Notes: a model not told the origin generated them from the sequence alone. Positions 1 through 8,299 are shown, numbered from the stretch's first letter. The stretch is 64,000 nucleotides of DNA from Lachnospiraceae bacterium JC7 (GCA_000513555.1 ALYD01000004.1:62001-126000); one strand, 5' to 3'. Made by a program: numbers and translations.

Positions 1-687
1 GAGATCGAGAGTTCTGCGAAGTCCCTTAACTGCCTCAGGATCTGTTACAGATACGTAGTTCTGAGGAACCATAACTACATCTGCTTCAGCCATAGGGATG
101 CCCTGCTTCTCGATGTTCTCACGAACAGTTTCGAAATCGCTAGGAGCTGTGTAGATAACATAAGAATCTTCCTCATCCTGGATATCCTCGGCACCGGCCT
201 CGATAGCCATATCCATAAGTGTATCGAAATCCTTATCCATGTCGTCCATAGCCTCACGGTCAAGGATGATCTGTCCCTTCTCATCGAACATGAAAGAAAC
301 GGCACCCTGTGTAGCGAGTGATCCCTTACCCTTTGTGAAAGCTGAACGGATGTCAGCTGCAGCACGGTTCTTGTTATCTGTAAGTACCTTTACGATGAGA
401 GCAACACCGTTAGGACCGTAGCCCTCGTACTGAAGCTCCTCGAAGTTATCAGCCTCCATAGATCCGGCAGCCTTCTTGATACCGTTGTTGATAGTATCGT
501 TAGGCATGTTGTTTGCCTTTGCCTTTGCGATAACAGCAGCAAGCTTTGAGTTGTTGGAAGGGTCAGGACCGCCAGCCTTAACAGCAAGCGCAATCTCATG
601 GCCGATCATTGTGAATATTTTACCCTTAGCGGCATCATTCTTTTCTTTCTTAGCTCGAATGTTAGAAAACTTTGAATGTCCTGACAT
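1..687 (-). CDS. yebC: YebC/PmpR family DNA-binding protein, 3' end cut by window
   Basis: The protein starts MSGHSKFSNIRAKKEKND, the typical YebC opening, followed by the conserved block with NNGIKKAAG and YEGYGPNGVA. The ATG at 687 has a GGAG-type ribosome binding site just upstream. 229 codons are visible, and family members are about 240-250 residues, so only the last few residues are missing. YebC/PmpR proteins are cytoplasmic; some act as transcriptional regulators, and recent work links one subfamily to translation through difficult peptide stretches. Which role applies here cannot be told. It is transcribed alone, with the nnrD terminator behind it. Confidence 0.95.
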   Translation of the reverse strand, partial: MSGHSKFSNIRAKKEKNDAAKGKIFTMIGHEIALAVKAGGPDPSNNSKLAAVIAKAKANNMPNDTINNGIKKAAGSMEADNFEELQYEGYGPNGVALIVKVLTDNKNRAAADIRSAFTKGKGSLATQGAVSFMFDEKGQIILDREAMDDMDKDFDTLMDMAIEAGAEDIQDEEDSYVIYTAPSDFETVRENIEKQGIPMAEADVVMVPQNYVSVTDPEAVKGLRRTLDL

Positions 688-751
688 ATCATTCTCCTCA
701 AATCATATATAAAAATCATTGTTTATAAATCAAACTCTAGTACTATAACGT

Positions 752-790
752 AAAAAAAGCGCAGAATCAAGAGTTTCATGAAGCTGCGCC
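752..790 (-). terminator. Intrinsic terminator after nnrD
   Basis: On the minus strand the arm GCGCAG pairs with CTGCGC across a long A/T-rich loop and is followed by seven T residues. It lies 27 bases past the nnrD stop and closes the rex-acpS-nnrD unit. Confidence 0.7.
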
Positions 791-816
791 TGTAAAATTA
801 ATCACCGGTGGATATA

Positions 817-1803
817 CTACTGTGAAGATAGCATCTGATCAATTATAGATCCGAGTGAATTTGCCGTGTCTCTCGCCAGAACTCCGTTTATGCCGTATTG
901 TTTTGCGGCATATTGCCCGGCTTTTGCATGGATGATGACCGAAAGTACGGCAGCATAATAGGATAACTCGGGGAGATTTTGTGTTTCAGGTATTTTATCA
1001 TCGCTTTTTCGGATGTCATTTTTTTTATCTGCCCGGAGCAGTGTATAAATGCCTGCGATGGTGCCGCTCAGAACATCGCCGGAGCCCCCCTTACTGAGAG
1101 CAGGGCTCTTAAGTGTGTTTTTAAAGAGTTTCTCTCCGGTCCTGTCTGAGATTATGGTCTCGCTTCCCTTCATTATCGTTATCAGATGATGATTTCCGGA
1201 AAATTCCGAGGCTGCCATATCAGGTGATTCCAGTATTTCCTGAACTGTTTTTCCCGATAGTCTGCTCATTTCCATTGGGTGAGGCGTGACTATGACAGGG
1301 ATTTTTTCAAATATTTCGGTAAGCTCTTTTTTTATTGAAGGAGTTTTACTGAGGATATTAAGTCCGTCCGCATCGAGAATGAGGATAGGAGCTCTCTTTA
1401 TGATGGTCTCATCATCCGTCCAGGAAACTTTTATTGCCTTCAATGTTTCTGCAAGGATCTCTTCGCTCAGTTCGGAAGTACCGAGCCCGGGACCTGCTAT
1501 GACAACATCAGCCCAGGCGATATTTTTTGCAGCAATATCTTTCATTGAAGTCTTCTCATCGTAGCCTTCGTATACAGCTTCCGGTAGAAGTGTCTGCAGT
1601 ATGGTCCTGTTTTCCTCATGGGTCAGGAACTTTACGATACCCGCACCTGTGCGATAAGCGGCCAGGGCGGAAAGATAGGCCGCTCCGCTCATACCTTTAG
1701 ATCCGGCAAGAACAAGGACCTTACCGTAGGTGCCCTTGTTGCTGTCCTGGAGTCGTGAAGGAATTGAATTTATATAAGGGGAAACATCAGTCTGGATAGT
1801 CAT
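817..1803 (-). CDS. nnrD: ADP-dependent NAD(P)H-hydrate dehydratase
   Basis: Repairs hydrated NAD(P)H by ADP- or ATP-dependent dehydration. A ribokinase-fold core is visible: GKVLVLAGS near residue 27, PGLG near 105, LDADGLN near 143, TPHPMEMSRL near 173 and the catalytic loop KGGSGDVLSG near 238. It is 328 residues and holds only the dehydratase domain; the NnrE epimerase domain often fused at the N-terminus is absent. AAAGGAT precedes the ATG. It is last in a rex-acpS-nnrD unit, 39 bases after acpS. AcpS next to NnrD is a common pairing in Firmicutes. Confidence 0.93.
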   Translation of the reverse strand: MTIQTDVSPYINSIPSRLQDSNKGTYGKVLVLAGSKGMSGAAYLSALAAYRTGAGIVKFLTHEENRTILQTLLPEAVYEGYDEKTSMKDIAAKNIAWADVVIAGPGLGTSELSEEILAETLKAIKVSWTDDETIIKRAPILILDADGLNILSKTPSIKKELTEIFEKIPVIVTPHPMEMSRLSGKTVQEILESPDMAASEFSGNHHLITIMKGSETIISDRTGEKLFKNTLKSPALSKGGSGDVLSGTIAGIYTLLRADKKNDIRKSDDKIPETQNLPELSYYAAVLSVIIHAKAGQYAAKQYGINGVLARDTANSLGSIIDQMLSSQ

Positions 1804-1842
1804 GGGTGTATCCTTTCATTAACAGTTGTCCGGAAGGATTTA

Positions 1843-2202
1843 CTATCCTTCCATCACTGCCATTGCTGAAACCAGATCTCTGGTATCGGTTATGGAAACG
1901 AGAATATTTTTACCGCCTAATTCTTCGTACTTTTCCAGAGCTTTACCATGCAGAACGACGTAAGGCTTACCCTTTTCATTTCGCAGGATCTCGATATCCG
2001 CCGGGCGTATGCCGTCGGAAAATCCGGTTCCGAAACATTTGACTACAGATTCCTTACATGCAAAATCACCGGCAAGCATCGAGTCCTTGTCTGATGCCTG
2101 CCGGAGTTCTTCTTCGGTAAAAATACGCTCTGCAGTATGATTCTTTCTGGTATTCGCTATGCGATTTATCTCTAAAAGATCAGTGCCTATACCGATGATC
2201 AT
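1843..2202 (-). CDS. acpS: Holo-[acyl-carrier-protein] synthase
   Basis: Transfers 4'-phosphopantetheine from CoA to the serine of acyl carrier protein. At 119 residues it has the family's usual size. It opens MIIGIGTDLLEINRI with the metal-binding Asp8, and the second signature, around FACKESVVKCFG, supplies the conserved Glu and Lys. An AGAGGG ribosome binding site lies 5 bases before the ATG and only 9 bases separate it from rex. It therefore shares a transcript with the redox sensor Rex. Confidence 0.95.
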   Translation of the reverse strand: MIIGIGTDLLEINRIANTRKNHTAERIFTEEELRQASDKDSMLAGDFACKESVVKCFGTGFSDGIRPADIEILRNEKGKPYVVLHGKALEKYEELGGKNILVSITDTRDLVSAMAVMEG

Positions 2203-2211
2203 GATACCCTC

Positions 2212-2850
2212 TTATTCTGCATTGAGGGACTCGCCCATACGATAGCTGAGACGCATAAGTGATTCTGAAAGATGTACGTTTTCTATAACGATGTTCTCGG
2301 GAACCTCGAGATCAACATGAGCAAAATTCCAGATGCCGACGATTCCGTCGTTGATGAGCTGCTCTACCACCTTGACTGCAGCGTTCTTTGGAATACATAC
2401 TGCTGCCATCTTTATATTTGATGCCTTGATGATCTCATCAAGTTTTTCCATAGGCTGGATCTCGATCTCTCCTACTTTCTTTCCGATGATGCTTGGATCC
2501 TTGTCGAAGATGGCCTTAACGATAAAGCCTCTCTTACGGAAATTGGTGTAATTGGCAAGAGCCTGTCCGAGATGTCCCGCACCTACGATGATCATTTCAT
2601 GCTCGTTGTCAATGTTAAGGATCTTTGCAATCTCGTCATGGAGATTTTTAATATTGTAGCCGTATCCCTGCTGTCCGAAACCACCGAAATTGTTCAGATC
2701 CTGTCTGATCTGAGAGGCGGTGAGCTTCATTCTTTTACTGAGCTCGCTGGAGGAAATACGTTCGATACCCTGATCCATAAGGTCCTCGAGATAACGGTAG
2801 TATCTTGGAAGTCTCTGAATGACTGCCTGAGAAATCTCTTTTTTTGCCAT
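2212..2850 (-). CDS. rex: Redox-sensing transcriptional repressor Rex
   Basis: Cytoplasmic NADH/NAD+ sensor that represses fermentation and energy genes when NADH is low. The N-terminal winged helix contains RLPRYYRYLEDL and ASQIRQDLNNFGGFGQQGYGY; the Rossmann domain has the nucleotide-binding VGAGHLGQA motif. I chose the ATG at 2850 (MAKKEISQAVIQRLP, 212 residues) because homologues start there and GAGG sits 8 bases upstream. An in-frame ATG at 2904 would add 18 residues and also has a GAGG, but only 4 bases away. A strong promoter with a Rex-like half-palindrome lies upstream, suggesting autoregulation. Confidence 0.95.
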   Translation of the reverse strand: MAKKEISQAVIQRLPRYYRYLEDLMDQGIERISSSELSKRMKLTASQIRQDLNNFGGFGQQGYGYNIKNLHDEIAKILNIDNEHEMIIVGAGHLGQALANYTNFRKRGFIVKAIFDKDPSIIGKKVGEIEIQPMEKLDEIIKASNIKMAAVCIPKNAAVKVVEQLINDGIVGIWNFAHVDLEVPENIVIENVHLSESLMRLSYRMGESLNAE

Positions 2851-2928
2851 AAAATAATCCTCTATATTATCATTCTTTTTATTATCTGAATTTGATGAGA
2901 TCATGTTTCCTCTTTCATCACCTAAAAT

Positions 2929-2957
2929 ATTATACAGTTTTGTTAATTATATGTCAA
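2929..2957 (-). promoter_or_regulatory. rex promoter overlapping a Rex-like operator
   Basis: On the minus strand a perfect TTGACA (2952-2957) and a perfect TATAAT (2929-2934) are 17 bases apart. The plus-strand segment 2940-2957 reads TTGTTAA, four bases, ATGTCAA. This matches the clostridial Rex consensus TTGTTAA-N4-TTAACAA at 7 of 7 and 4 of 7 positions. A further TTAACAA lies at 2975-2981. Operator over spacer and -35 fits autorepression. Confidence 0.75.
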
Positions 2958-3040
2958 AAGTTATAGTAGAATTCTTAACAAAGTTTTTATTGTTTTTTGC
3001 TATCAGTGGTGCCTTTCGGTTTCTGTGAGTTGTACATTGA

Positions 3041-3069
3041 AAGGCGGATCGGATAAAATCCGACCCGCC
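3041..3069 (-). terminator. Hairpin after purA
   Basis: A 12-bp stem (GGCGGATCGGAT against ATCCGACCCGCC on the plus strand, one G:U pair as minus-strand RNA) with a 3-base loop lies about 85 bases past purA. The T tract is short, so termination may be incomplete. Confidence 0.55.
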
Positions 3070-3153
3070 GATGTTTGATCATAATTAAAAGCCTGATTCA
3101 TACTAAAACGTACTGACTTAGGCAACATCATGATATCAGTTTTTCTAAATATA

Positions 3154-4440
3154 TCAGATCTTCGGTGTACGCTTGAGGATCTCGTGTCTCTCAGGACCGT
3201 TTGAAACCATGGTGATAGGAGTCTCGATCTGCTTCTCGATGAAGTCGATGTAATCCTTACACTCCTTAGGGAGTTCATCATAGTTCCTGATACCGCGGAT
3301 GTCGCAGTTCCAGCCGGGAAGTGTCTCATAAACCGGCTTTGCCTTGTTGAGAAGTGGAGTTACAGGGAAATCCTTTGTTACTTCACCGTCGATCTCATAA
3401 CCTGTACAAACCTTAAGCTCCTTGAGATAACCGAGTACATCGAGAACTGTAAGAACAGCCTGTGTAGCTCCCTGAAGCTGGCAGCCGTACTTTGAGGCAA
3501 CCGCATCGTACCAGCCCACTCTTCTTGGACGGCCTGTTGTTGCACCGTACTCACCCTTATCTCCGCCTCTTCTTCTGAGCTCTTCTGCTTCATCACCGAA
3601 AAGCTCTGAAACGAAATCTCCTGCACCTACAGCTGAAGAATATGCCTTTGTAACAGCGATGATATCCTTGATCTCATAAGGAGGGATACCTGCGCCCACA
3701 GCACCGTAAGCTGCAAGGGTTGAACTTGATGTAACCATAGGATAAATACCATGGTCAGGATCCTTCATGGTTCCAAGCTGACCCTCAAGAAGAACTGTCT
3801 TTCCAGCCTTGAGAGCTTCTCTGAGGAACTTTGAAGTATCTGTAACGTAAGGTGCGATGAGGTCTCTCTGCTTGTGAAGTTCAGCGAGGAGCTCATCATA
3901 ATTGATCTCAGCCGCATGATAAAGCTCACGGAGTGTAGCGTTCTTGATCTCAACTACCTTATGAAGTCTGTCACACAGAACTTCCTCATCAAAGAGCTCA
4001 CATACCTGAAGACCGATCTTTGCAAATTTATCTGAGAAGAACGGAGCGATACCTGACTTTGTAGAACCGTAGCTCTTTCCTGCAAGTCTCGCCTCCTCAA
4101 GAGTATCGAAAAGTACATGATACGGCATCATGACCTGTGCACGATTGGAAACAAGTATCTTAGGCTCAGGAACACCTGCGTCAACTAAAGACTTAAGCTC
4201 GGCACAGAACTTTTCGATATCCAGTGCTACACCGTTGCCAAGTACAGAAGTTGTGTGATCGTAAAATACACCACTTGGAAGAAGGTGAAGTGAAAAACGT
4301 CCGTAGTTGTTGATGATAGTGTGGCCTGCATTTGCACCGCCCTGAAAACGAACTACGATGTCTGAAGACTCGGCAAGCATATCAGTGATCTTGCCCTTTC
4401 CTTCGTCTCCCCAGTTTGCGCCTACGATTGCTCGAACCAT
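3154..4440 (-). CDS. purA: Adenylosuccinate synthetase
   Basis: Makes adenylosuccinate from IMP, aspartate and GTP, the first committed step to AMP. At 428 residues it has full length. The N-terminus MVRAIVGANWGDEGKGKITD holds the GDEGKGK loop, followed by GGANAGHTI and the switch region GTMKDPDHGIYPMVTSS. A clean AGGAGG precedes the ATG. A perfect 8-bp hairpin sits just before the ribosome binding site. purB, which acts next in the pathway, lies about 2.1 kb beyond the purA 3' end-side neighbours on the same strand. Confidence 0.97.
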   Translation of the reverse strand: MVRAIVGANWGDEGKGKITDMLAESSDIVVRFQGGANAGHTIINNYGRFSLHLLPSGVFYDHTTSVLGNGVALDIEKFCAELKSLVDAGVPEPKILVSNRAQVMMPYHVLFDTLEEARLAGKSYGSTKSGIAPFFSDKFAKIGLQVCELFDEEVLCDRLHKVVEIKNATLRELYHAAEINYDELLAELHKQRDLIAPYVTDTSKFLREALKAGKTVLLEGQLGTMKDPDHGIYPMVTSSSTLAAYGAVGAGIPPYEIKDIIAVTKAYSSAVGAGDFVSELFGDEAEELRRRGGDKGEYGATTGRPRRVGWYDAVASKYGCQLQGATQAVLTVLDVLGYLKELKVCTGYEIDGEVTKDFPVTPLLNKAKPVYETLPGWNCDIRGIRNYDELPKECKDYIDFIEKQIETPITMVSNGPERHEILKRTPKI

Positions 4441-4459
4441 ATAAATCCTCCTAAAGAGA

Positions 4460-4479
4460 TAGTATCCTGTAGGATACTA
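4460..4479. repeat. Perfect palindrome in the purA leader
   Basis: TAGTATCC and GGATACTA flank a TGTA loop, ending about 20 bases before the purA start codon. No T tract follows, so it is not a terminator; it could be a leader RNA hairpin or an operator. Upstream, the 10-mer AGATTCGTGA occurs twice on the plus strand (4530-4539 and 4569-4578), the second copy inside the end of the neighbouring small gene. Confidence 0.5.
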
Positions 4480-4555
4480 CTGATGCCCCTCACCTTTTTG
4501 ACACATATGAGCTTATAAGCTGCCGTGAGAGATTCGTGACCGAAGCATCAAAAAA

Positions 4556-4741
4556 TTATTTTTTTGTGAGATTCGTGAACCAGATAAATACATATATTAC
4601 CGATGGTACCACGATCAGGCAAAACATAACCGCAAGAATGTACTCCTTTTTTGCTCCAGTAAATGCAAAAAACAGTAGAAGGACAAGCAGTATGGCTATC
4701 AAGATTAATGCTATGATCGCAAGAATCCGTTTTAAAGTCAC
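4556..4741 (-). CDS. Small two-helix membrane protein, function unknown
   Basis: I start this at a GTG (4741) because GGAGG lies 7 bases upstream; the longer open frame reaching back to 4825 has no such site. The 61-residue product begins VTLKRILAIIAL and has two hydrophobic helices separated by FAFTGAKKEY, with a positive C-terminus (NLTKK). Both termini probably face the cytoplasm. It lies between the CcdA-TlpA gene and purA and could be co-transcribed with either. I do not recognise the family and assign no function. Confidence 0.6.
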   Translation of the reverse strand: MTLKRILAIIALILIAILLVLLLFFAFTGAKKEYILAVMFCLIVVPSVIYVFIWFTNLTKK

Positions 4742-4837
4742 TTCTGCACCTCCTCGATCCTGCGCATTATATTTCACACAGACATTGAGAATTATAAAGG
4801 TTATGCGGCTTATTTTCAAGTTCAACAGAGCATTTGT

Positions 4838-6397
4838 TTAAGACAAACCTGATTCCATTCTCGCTCTGGCGATCACATCTTCCATCATTTCCTTCTCCAT
4901 AGCGCCCGGAACATAGCCGAGGATGTTGCTGTCAGGACCGATCAGGAAGGTGGTCGGGAAGGAATTTATATAGTACTGCATTTCTGTGTCGTATCCGGTG
5001 TCCATAAGTACCGGGAAGGTGTAGCCCTGATTATCTATAAATTTCCGTATTCCGGATACGCTTTTTTCCTGTCCGAGGTTAGGAAAAGTTATGGTCAGGA
5101 AAACTATGTCTGAATCAGCTTTCCCACTGTATTCCTCATACAGTTCCTGGATATAGGGCAGTTCATATTTACATGGCGGACACCATGTGGCCCAGAAGTT
5201 CAGGAAGACGATCTTTCCTTTATAGTCAGACAGGGAGTGGGTATTGCCGTACTGGTCTTCGAGAGTGAAATCATATGCAGGATATACGTCTTCATTTGAA
5301 GTGTTATCGGAAGATACTGTTTCTTCTGTTGTCTCTTCTATACTCTGATCGACAGAGTCCTTCCCGGCCCCTTCGGTTTTTCTGACAGAGTCCTTCCCGG
5401 CTCCTTCAGACGATACATCATTTTCTTCCGATGAGTTTGTATTTGAAGAAGCTGCTGATTCCTTGTCTGATCCTTCTGATTTGGCAATTCTGTCTTTGCC
5501 GGAGTCTCTGTTATTTTCTTTAGTGGAACCGTCTTCAGTGTTTTTGGCTGCCATAGACAGATCTTCGTTTGCCAATGCTTCTGTTCTGGTATAAGAGCCG
5601 GTCTCAACTGTTTTTCCGTTGTTTTCATCGATATCCGGTTTTGAATCAGTGCTTACAGTATCCATGGAAATGGAAGACATGTAGGATGATAAACTGTTCA
5701 TTTGTCCCGTGATCATAAGAAGACCTATCACCATGAGAAGTGCCCCGCCTATCTTCACAGAATGACGGACTATGGATCTGTGTCTGCTGAAAAAATCAAG
5801 AAGAGTCGTCGTGAAAATTCCAACCAGTAGAAACGGAATAACATAGCCCAAGGTATAGACGAAAATGAGAAGTATTCCGGTGAACATTGTATCTGCAGAT
5901 GCGGTCATTATGAGGATGGATGATAAAACCGGGCCTATGCAGGGAGTCCAGGCAAAGCTCAACAAAAAGCCAAACAGAAATGCCGTGAAAGGAGACATTG
6001 TAAGACTGTCAGTGTTGAACGGAAGTCTCAGTTCCCTGCTCATGAGCATGTTCGTTCCGAAGAGCCCAAGCTGATAAAGACCGAGAAGTATGATGATGAC
6101 ACCGCCGATCCTTGCAAAAAGCAGACTATGGCCAGAAAACATTCGCCCTAGAGCACTCATTCCGAGACCGAGGATCAGAAAGGCAAAGCTTATGCCTACT
6201 GTAAAGAAAAAGGTGTTGATCATAACCTTTTTTCTGTCATAGTGGAAGCTTCCGTCTTCTCCTCTTTTTAAGGTTCCACCGGAGAGATAGGCGATATATA
6301 CCGGTATCAGAGGAAGGACGCAGGGAGAGAAAAAGCTGATAACTCCTTCAAGAAAAACTGTCACTAATGGTATTCCTGTATTGACCGGTATGTTCAT
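4838..6397 (-). CDS. CcdA-type membrane protein fused to extracellular TlpA thioredoxin domain
   Basis: Likely carries reducing equivalents across the membrane to an outward-facing thioredoxin domain. Residues about 8-230 form a CcdA/DsbD-like helix bundle with the two cysteines of the SPCVLPLIP and TPCIGPVLS motifs. Residues 231-370 are an acidic Ser/Thr/Glu-rich linker. The C-terminal 150 residues are a TlpA/ResA domain with WCPPC at 405-409 and a cis-proline loop (SFPTTF). The linker contains two 11-residue repeats (EGAGKDSV...), seen in DNA as a near-identical 25-bp direct repeat at 5351 and 5384. In most bacteria these are two proteins. The ribosome binding site is AAGGAGAT. Substrates are unknown. 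Confidence 0.9.
   Translation of the reverse strand: MNIPVNTGIPLVTVFLEGVISFFSPCVLPLIPVYIAYLSGGTLKRGEDGSFHYDRKKVMINTFFFTVGISFAFLILGLGMSALGRMFSGHSLLFARIGGVIIILLGLYQLGLFGTNMLMSRELRLPFNTDSLTMSPFTAFLFGFLLSFAWTPCIGPVLSSILIMTASADTMFTGILLIFVYTLGYVIPFLLVGIFTTTLLDFFSRHRSIVRHSVKIGGALLMVIGLLMITGQMNSLSSYMSSISMDTVSTDSKPDIDENNGKTVETGSYTRTEALANEDLSMAAKNTEDGSTKENNRDSGKDRIAKSEGSDKESAASSNTNSSEENDVSSEGAGKDSVRKTEGAGKDSVDQSIEETTEETVSSDNTSNEDVYPAYDFTLEDQYGNTHSLSDYKGKIVFLNFWATWCPPCKYELPYIQELYEEYSGKADSDIVFLTITFPNLGQEKSVSGIRKFIDNQGYTFPVLMDTGYDTEMQYYINSFPTTFLIGPDSNILGYVPGAMEKEMMEDVIARARMESGLS
5351..5408. repeat. Direct repeat encoding the linker repeats
   Basis: Two copies of a 25-bp unit beginning GACAGAGTCCTTCCCGGC, 33 bp apart and differing at two bases. 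They encode the duplicated 11-residue segment of the CcdA-TlpA linker and point to recent slippage or duplication. Confidence 0.8.
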
Positions 6398-6424
6398 GAC
6401 TGTCTGATCTCCTTCCTCTTCTTA

Positions 6425-6436
6425 GATGACGTCATC
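6425..6436. promoter_or_regulatory. 12-bp perfect palindrome upstream of ccdA-tlpA
   Basis: GATGACGTCATC is fully self-complementary and lies about 28 bases before the start codon, between a TATTATACTT-like -10 region and the ribosome binding site. It could be an operator; no regulator can be named. Confidence 0.35.
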
Positions 6437-6515
6437 AATATGTACCTAAAAGTATAATAAAATATGAGATTAATTAAGTCTATAGATTGTTTGCAATGAA
6501 TTTATTTTTGATATA

Positions 6516-6555
6516 AATGAAAAGAACTATCGAATTTTGGGTTCGATAGTTCTTT
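6516..6555 (-). terminator. Intrinsic terminator after purB
   Basis: A 14-bp perfect stem (AAAGAACTATCGAA paired with TTCGATAGTTCTTT, 7-base loop), followed on the minus strand by TTCATTT. It lies about 20 bases past the purB stop. Confidence 0.8.
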
Positions 6556-6574
6556 CGAAAAAGTCTTTATTTGA

Positions 6575-8011
6575 TTAAACCTTTATTTCGGCTGTAAGAC
6601 CAAGAAGAGCCTTATTTTCTTCAAGAATAGGATTTACCACTTCGTTGATGTAGTCCTCTGTCTGTTTTGGAGAGCGGCCAACATAACGCTCAGGCTGCAT
6701 GCTTGCCTCGAGGTCTTCGAGTGAAAGATGGAAGCTTGGATCAGCAGCGATAAGCTCAAGGAGATTGTTGTCCTTACCCTCTTCCTTTACAGTCTTTCCT
6801 GCCTCCATGCTGAGCTGACGGATCTTCTCATGAAGCTCCTGACGGTCTCCGCCTGCCTTAACAGCATCCATCATGATGTTCTCGGTAGCCATGAATGGAA
6901 GCTCTGCCATAAGGTGCTTTCTGATTACCTTTGGATAAACAACAAGTCCATCAACAACGTTAAGGTAGAGATCAAGGATACCGTCGATGGCGAGGAATCC
7001 CTCAGGTACAGAAAGACGCTTGTTTGCGGAGTCATCAAGGGTTCTCTCGAACCACTGTGTGCTGGATACAAGCATTGGATTCATAAGATCTGACATAACA
7101 TAATCCGCAAGAGATGCGATACGCTCTGAACGCATAGGATTACGCTTGTAAGCCATGGCACTGGAACCGATCTGATGCTTCTCGAAAGGTTCCTCGATCT
7201 CCTTCATATGCTGAAGCATACGGATGTCGTTTGTGAACTTGTGTGCAGACTGAGCGATTCCTGCGAGAATGCTTAAAACGCGGAAATCAACCTTACGGCT
7301 GTAGGTCTGTCCTGAAACTGGATAGCAGGACTTAAAGCCCATCTTCTCTGCTATCTTCTGATCGAGCTCACGGCACTTTGCGTGATCACCGTCGAAAAGC
7401 TCAAGGAAGGAAGCCTGGGTTCCGGTGGTTCCCTTGGAACCTAATAATTTAAGAGAATCGAGAACATAATCGAGATCCTGGAGATCCATAACCAGATCGT
7501 TGATCCAGAGAGTAGAACGCTTGCCGACTGTTGTTGGCTGTGCCGGCTGGAAATGTGTATAAGCAAGTGTAGGAAGATCCTTATGCTTGATAGCAAACTT
7601 GCTGAGCTCATTGATACAGTTGATGAGCTTCTTTCTGACAAGCTCGAGACCCTGACGCATGATGATGATATCTGTGTTATCACCTACATAGCATGAAGTT
7701 GCACCAAGGTGAATGATTCCCTTGGCATTGGGACACTGAACGCCATAAGCGTAAACGTGGCTCATTACATCGTGACGAACTTCTTTTTCACGTGCTTCGG
7801 CAACCTCATAGTTGATCTCATCCTGATGTGCCTTCAACTCATCGATCTGTTCTTTGGTGATGTTGAGTCCAAGCTCATGCTCTGTTTCTGCAAGGGCTAT
7901 CCAAAGCTTTCTCCATGTACGGAACTTGTTGTCCTGTGAAAAGATGTACTGCATCTCCTCTGAAGCATAACGTCCTGTCAGCGGGCTTGTGTAACGATTA
8001 TGTTCTGCCAT
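6575..8011 (-). CDS. purB: Adenylosuccinate lyase
   Basis: Cleaves adenylosuccinate to AMP and SAICAR to AICAR in purine synthesis. I take the ATG at 8011 (MAEHNRYTSPLTGRYASEE, 478 residues), preceded by AAAGGAGATCAAG; the frame stays open further upstream but that part is leader, not protein. The fumarase/ASL superfamily signature appears as GSSAMAYKRNPMRSERI. HLGATSCYVGDN supplies the conserved substrate-binding region. A 13-bp hairpin begins where transcription probably starts. Confidence 0.96.
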   Translation of the reverse strand: MAEHNRYTSPLTGRYASEEMQYIFSQDNKFRTWRKLWIALAETEHELGLNITKEQIDELKAHQDEINYEVAEAREKEVRHDVMSHVYAYGVQCPNAKGIIHLGATSCYVGDNTDIIIMRQGLELVRKKLINCINELSKFAIKHKDLPTLAYTHFQPAQPTTVGKRSTLWINDLVMDLQDLDYVLDSLKLLGSKGTTGTQASFLELFDGDHAKCRELDQKIAEKMGFKSCYPVSGQTYSRKVDFRVLSILAGIAQSAHKFTNDIRMLQHMKEIEEPFEKHQIGSSAMAYKRNPMRSERIASLADYVMSDLMNPMLVSSTQWFERTLDDSANKRLSVPEGFLAIDGILDLYLNVVDGLVVYPKVIRKHLMAELPFMATENIMMDAVKAGGDRQELHEKIRQLSMEAGKTVKEEGKDNNLLELIAADPSFHLSLEDLEASMQPERYVGRSPKQTEDYINEVVNPILEENKALLGLTAEIKV

Positions 8012-8055
8012 CTTGATCTCCTTTAAATAAAGCTTGTGTGAACTTATTCTTTTAT

Positions 8056-8106
8056 CTGTGATCCGAAGCTTAGTCCTGCTCTCTGACCGAAGCCTTCGGA
8101 TCACAG
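8056..8106 (-). other. 5'-terminal stem-loop of the purB mRNA
   Basis: CTGTGATCCGAAG and its perfect complement form a 13-bp stem around a 25-base loop. The outer end is one base from the transcription start predicted from the promoter. No T tract follows on either strand, so it is not a terminator. A stabilising 5' structure or a regulatory leader is the likeliest reading. Confidence 0.65.
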
Positions 8107-8114
8107 CAATTAGA

Positions 8115-8144
8115 ACTATATAACATTTTTTTTCTTGCTGTCGA
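8115..8144 (-). promoter_or_regulatory. purB promoter
   Basis: On the minus strand TCGACA (8139-8144) and TATAGT (8115-8120) are 18 bases apart, placing the start of transcription near 8107. Confidence 0.5.
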
Positions 8145-8221
8145 ATGATTATTAACATGATTGACATTATGCACAATCAAACAGGAACTAAAGTGCATCA
8201 CTCTATCTGTTTAGCCAAGTA

Positions 8222-8258
8222 CTAAATAAAAAAGCAGAATCCGCACTGGATTCTGCTT
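8222..8258 (-). terminator. Intrinsic terminator after dapB
   Basis: An 11-bp perfect stem (AAGCAGAATCC with GGATTCTGCTT, 5-base loop), followed on the minus strand by TTTTTATTT. Confidence 0.9.
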
Positions 8259-8299
8259 GAATCTCCCGATAAGGAGTATTTACGTTACCCGATCTACTA

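Larger units (their letters stand above)
2851..3153. other. Intergenic region between purA and rex
   Basis: This stretch holds the rex promoter and leader on one side and the purA 3' hairpin on the other. I saw no further gene. Confidence 0.6.

Noticed and set aside
4530-4578. Two copies of AGATTCGTGA as PurR boxes controlling purA
   Set aside because: They do not match the PurBox consensus, and one copy lies in coding sequence of the small membrane protein.
8012-8176. N-terminal extension of PurB by 55 residues
   Set aside because: The extension reads through the leader hairpin and lacks homology; the ATG at 8011 has an excellent ribosome binding site.
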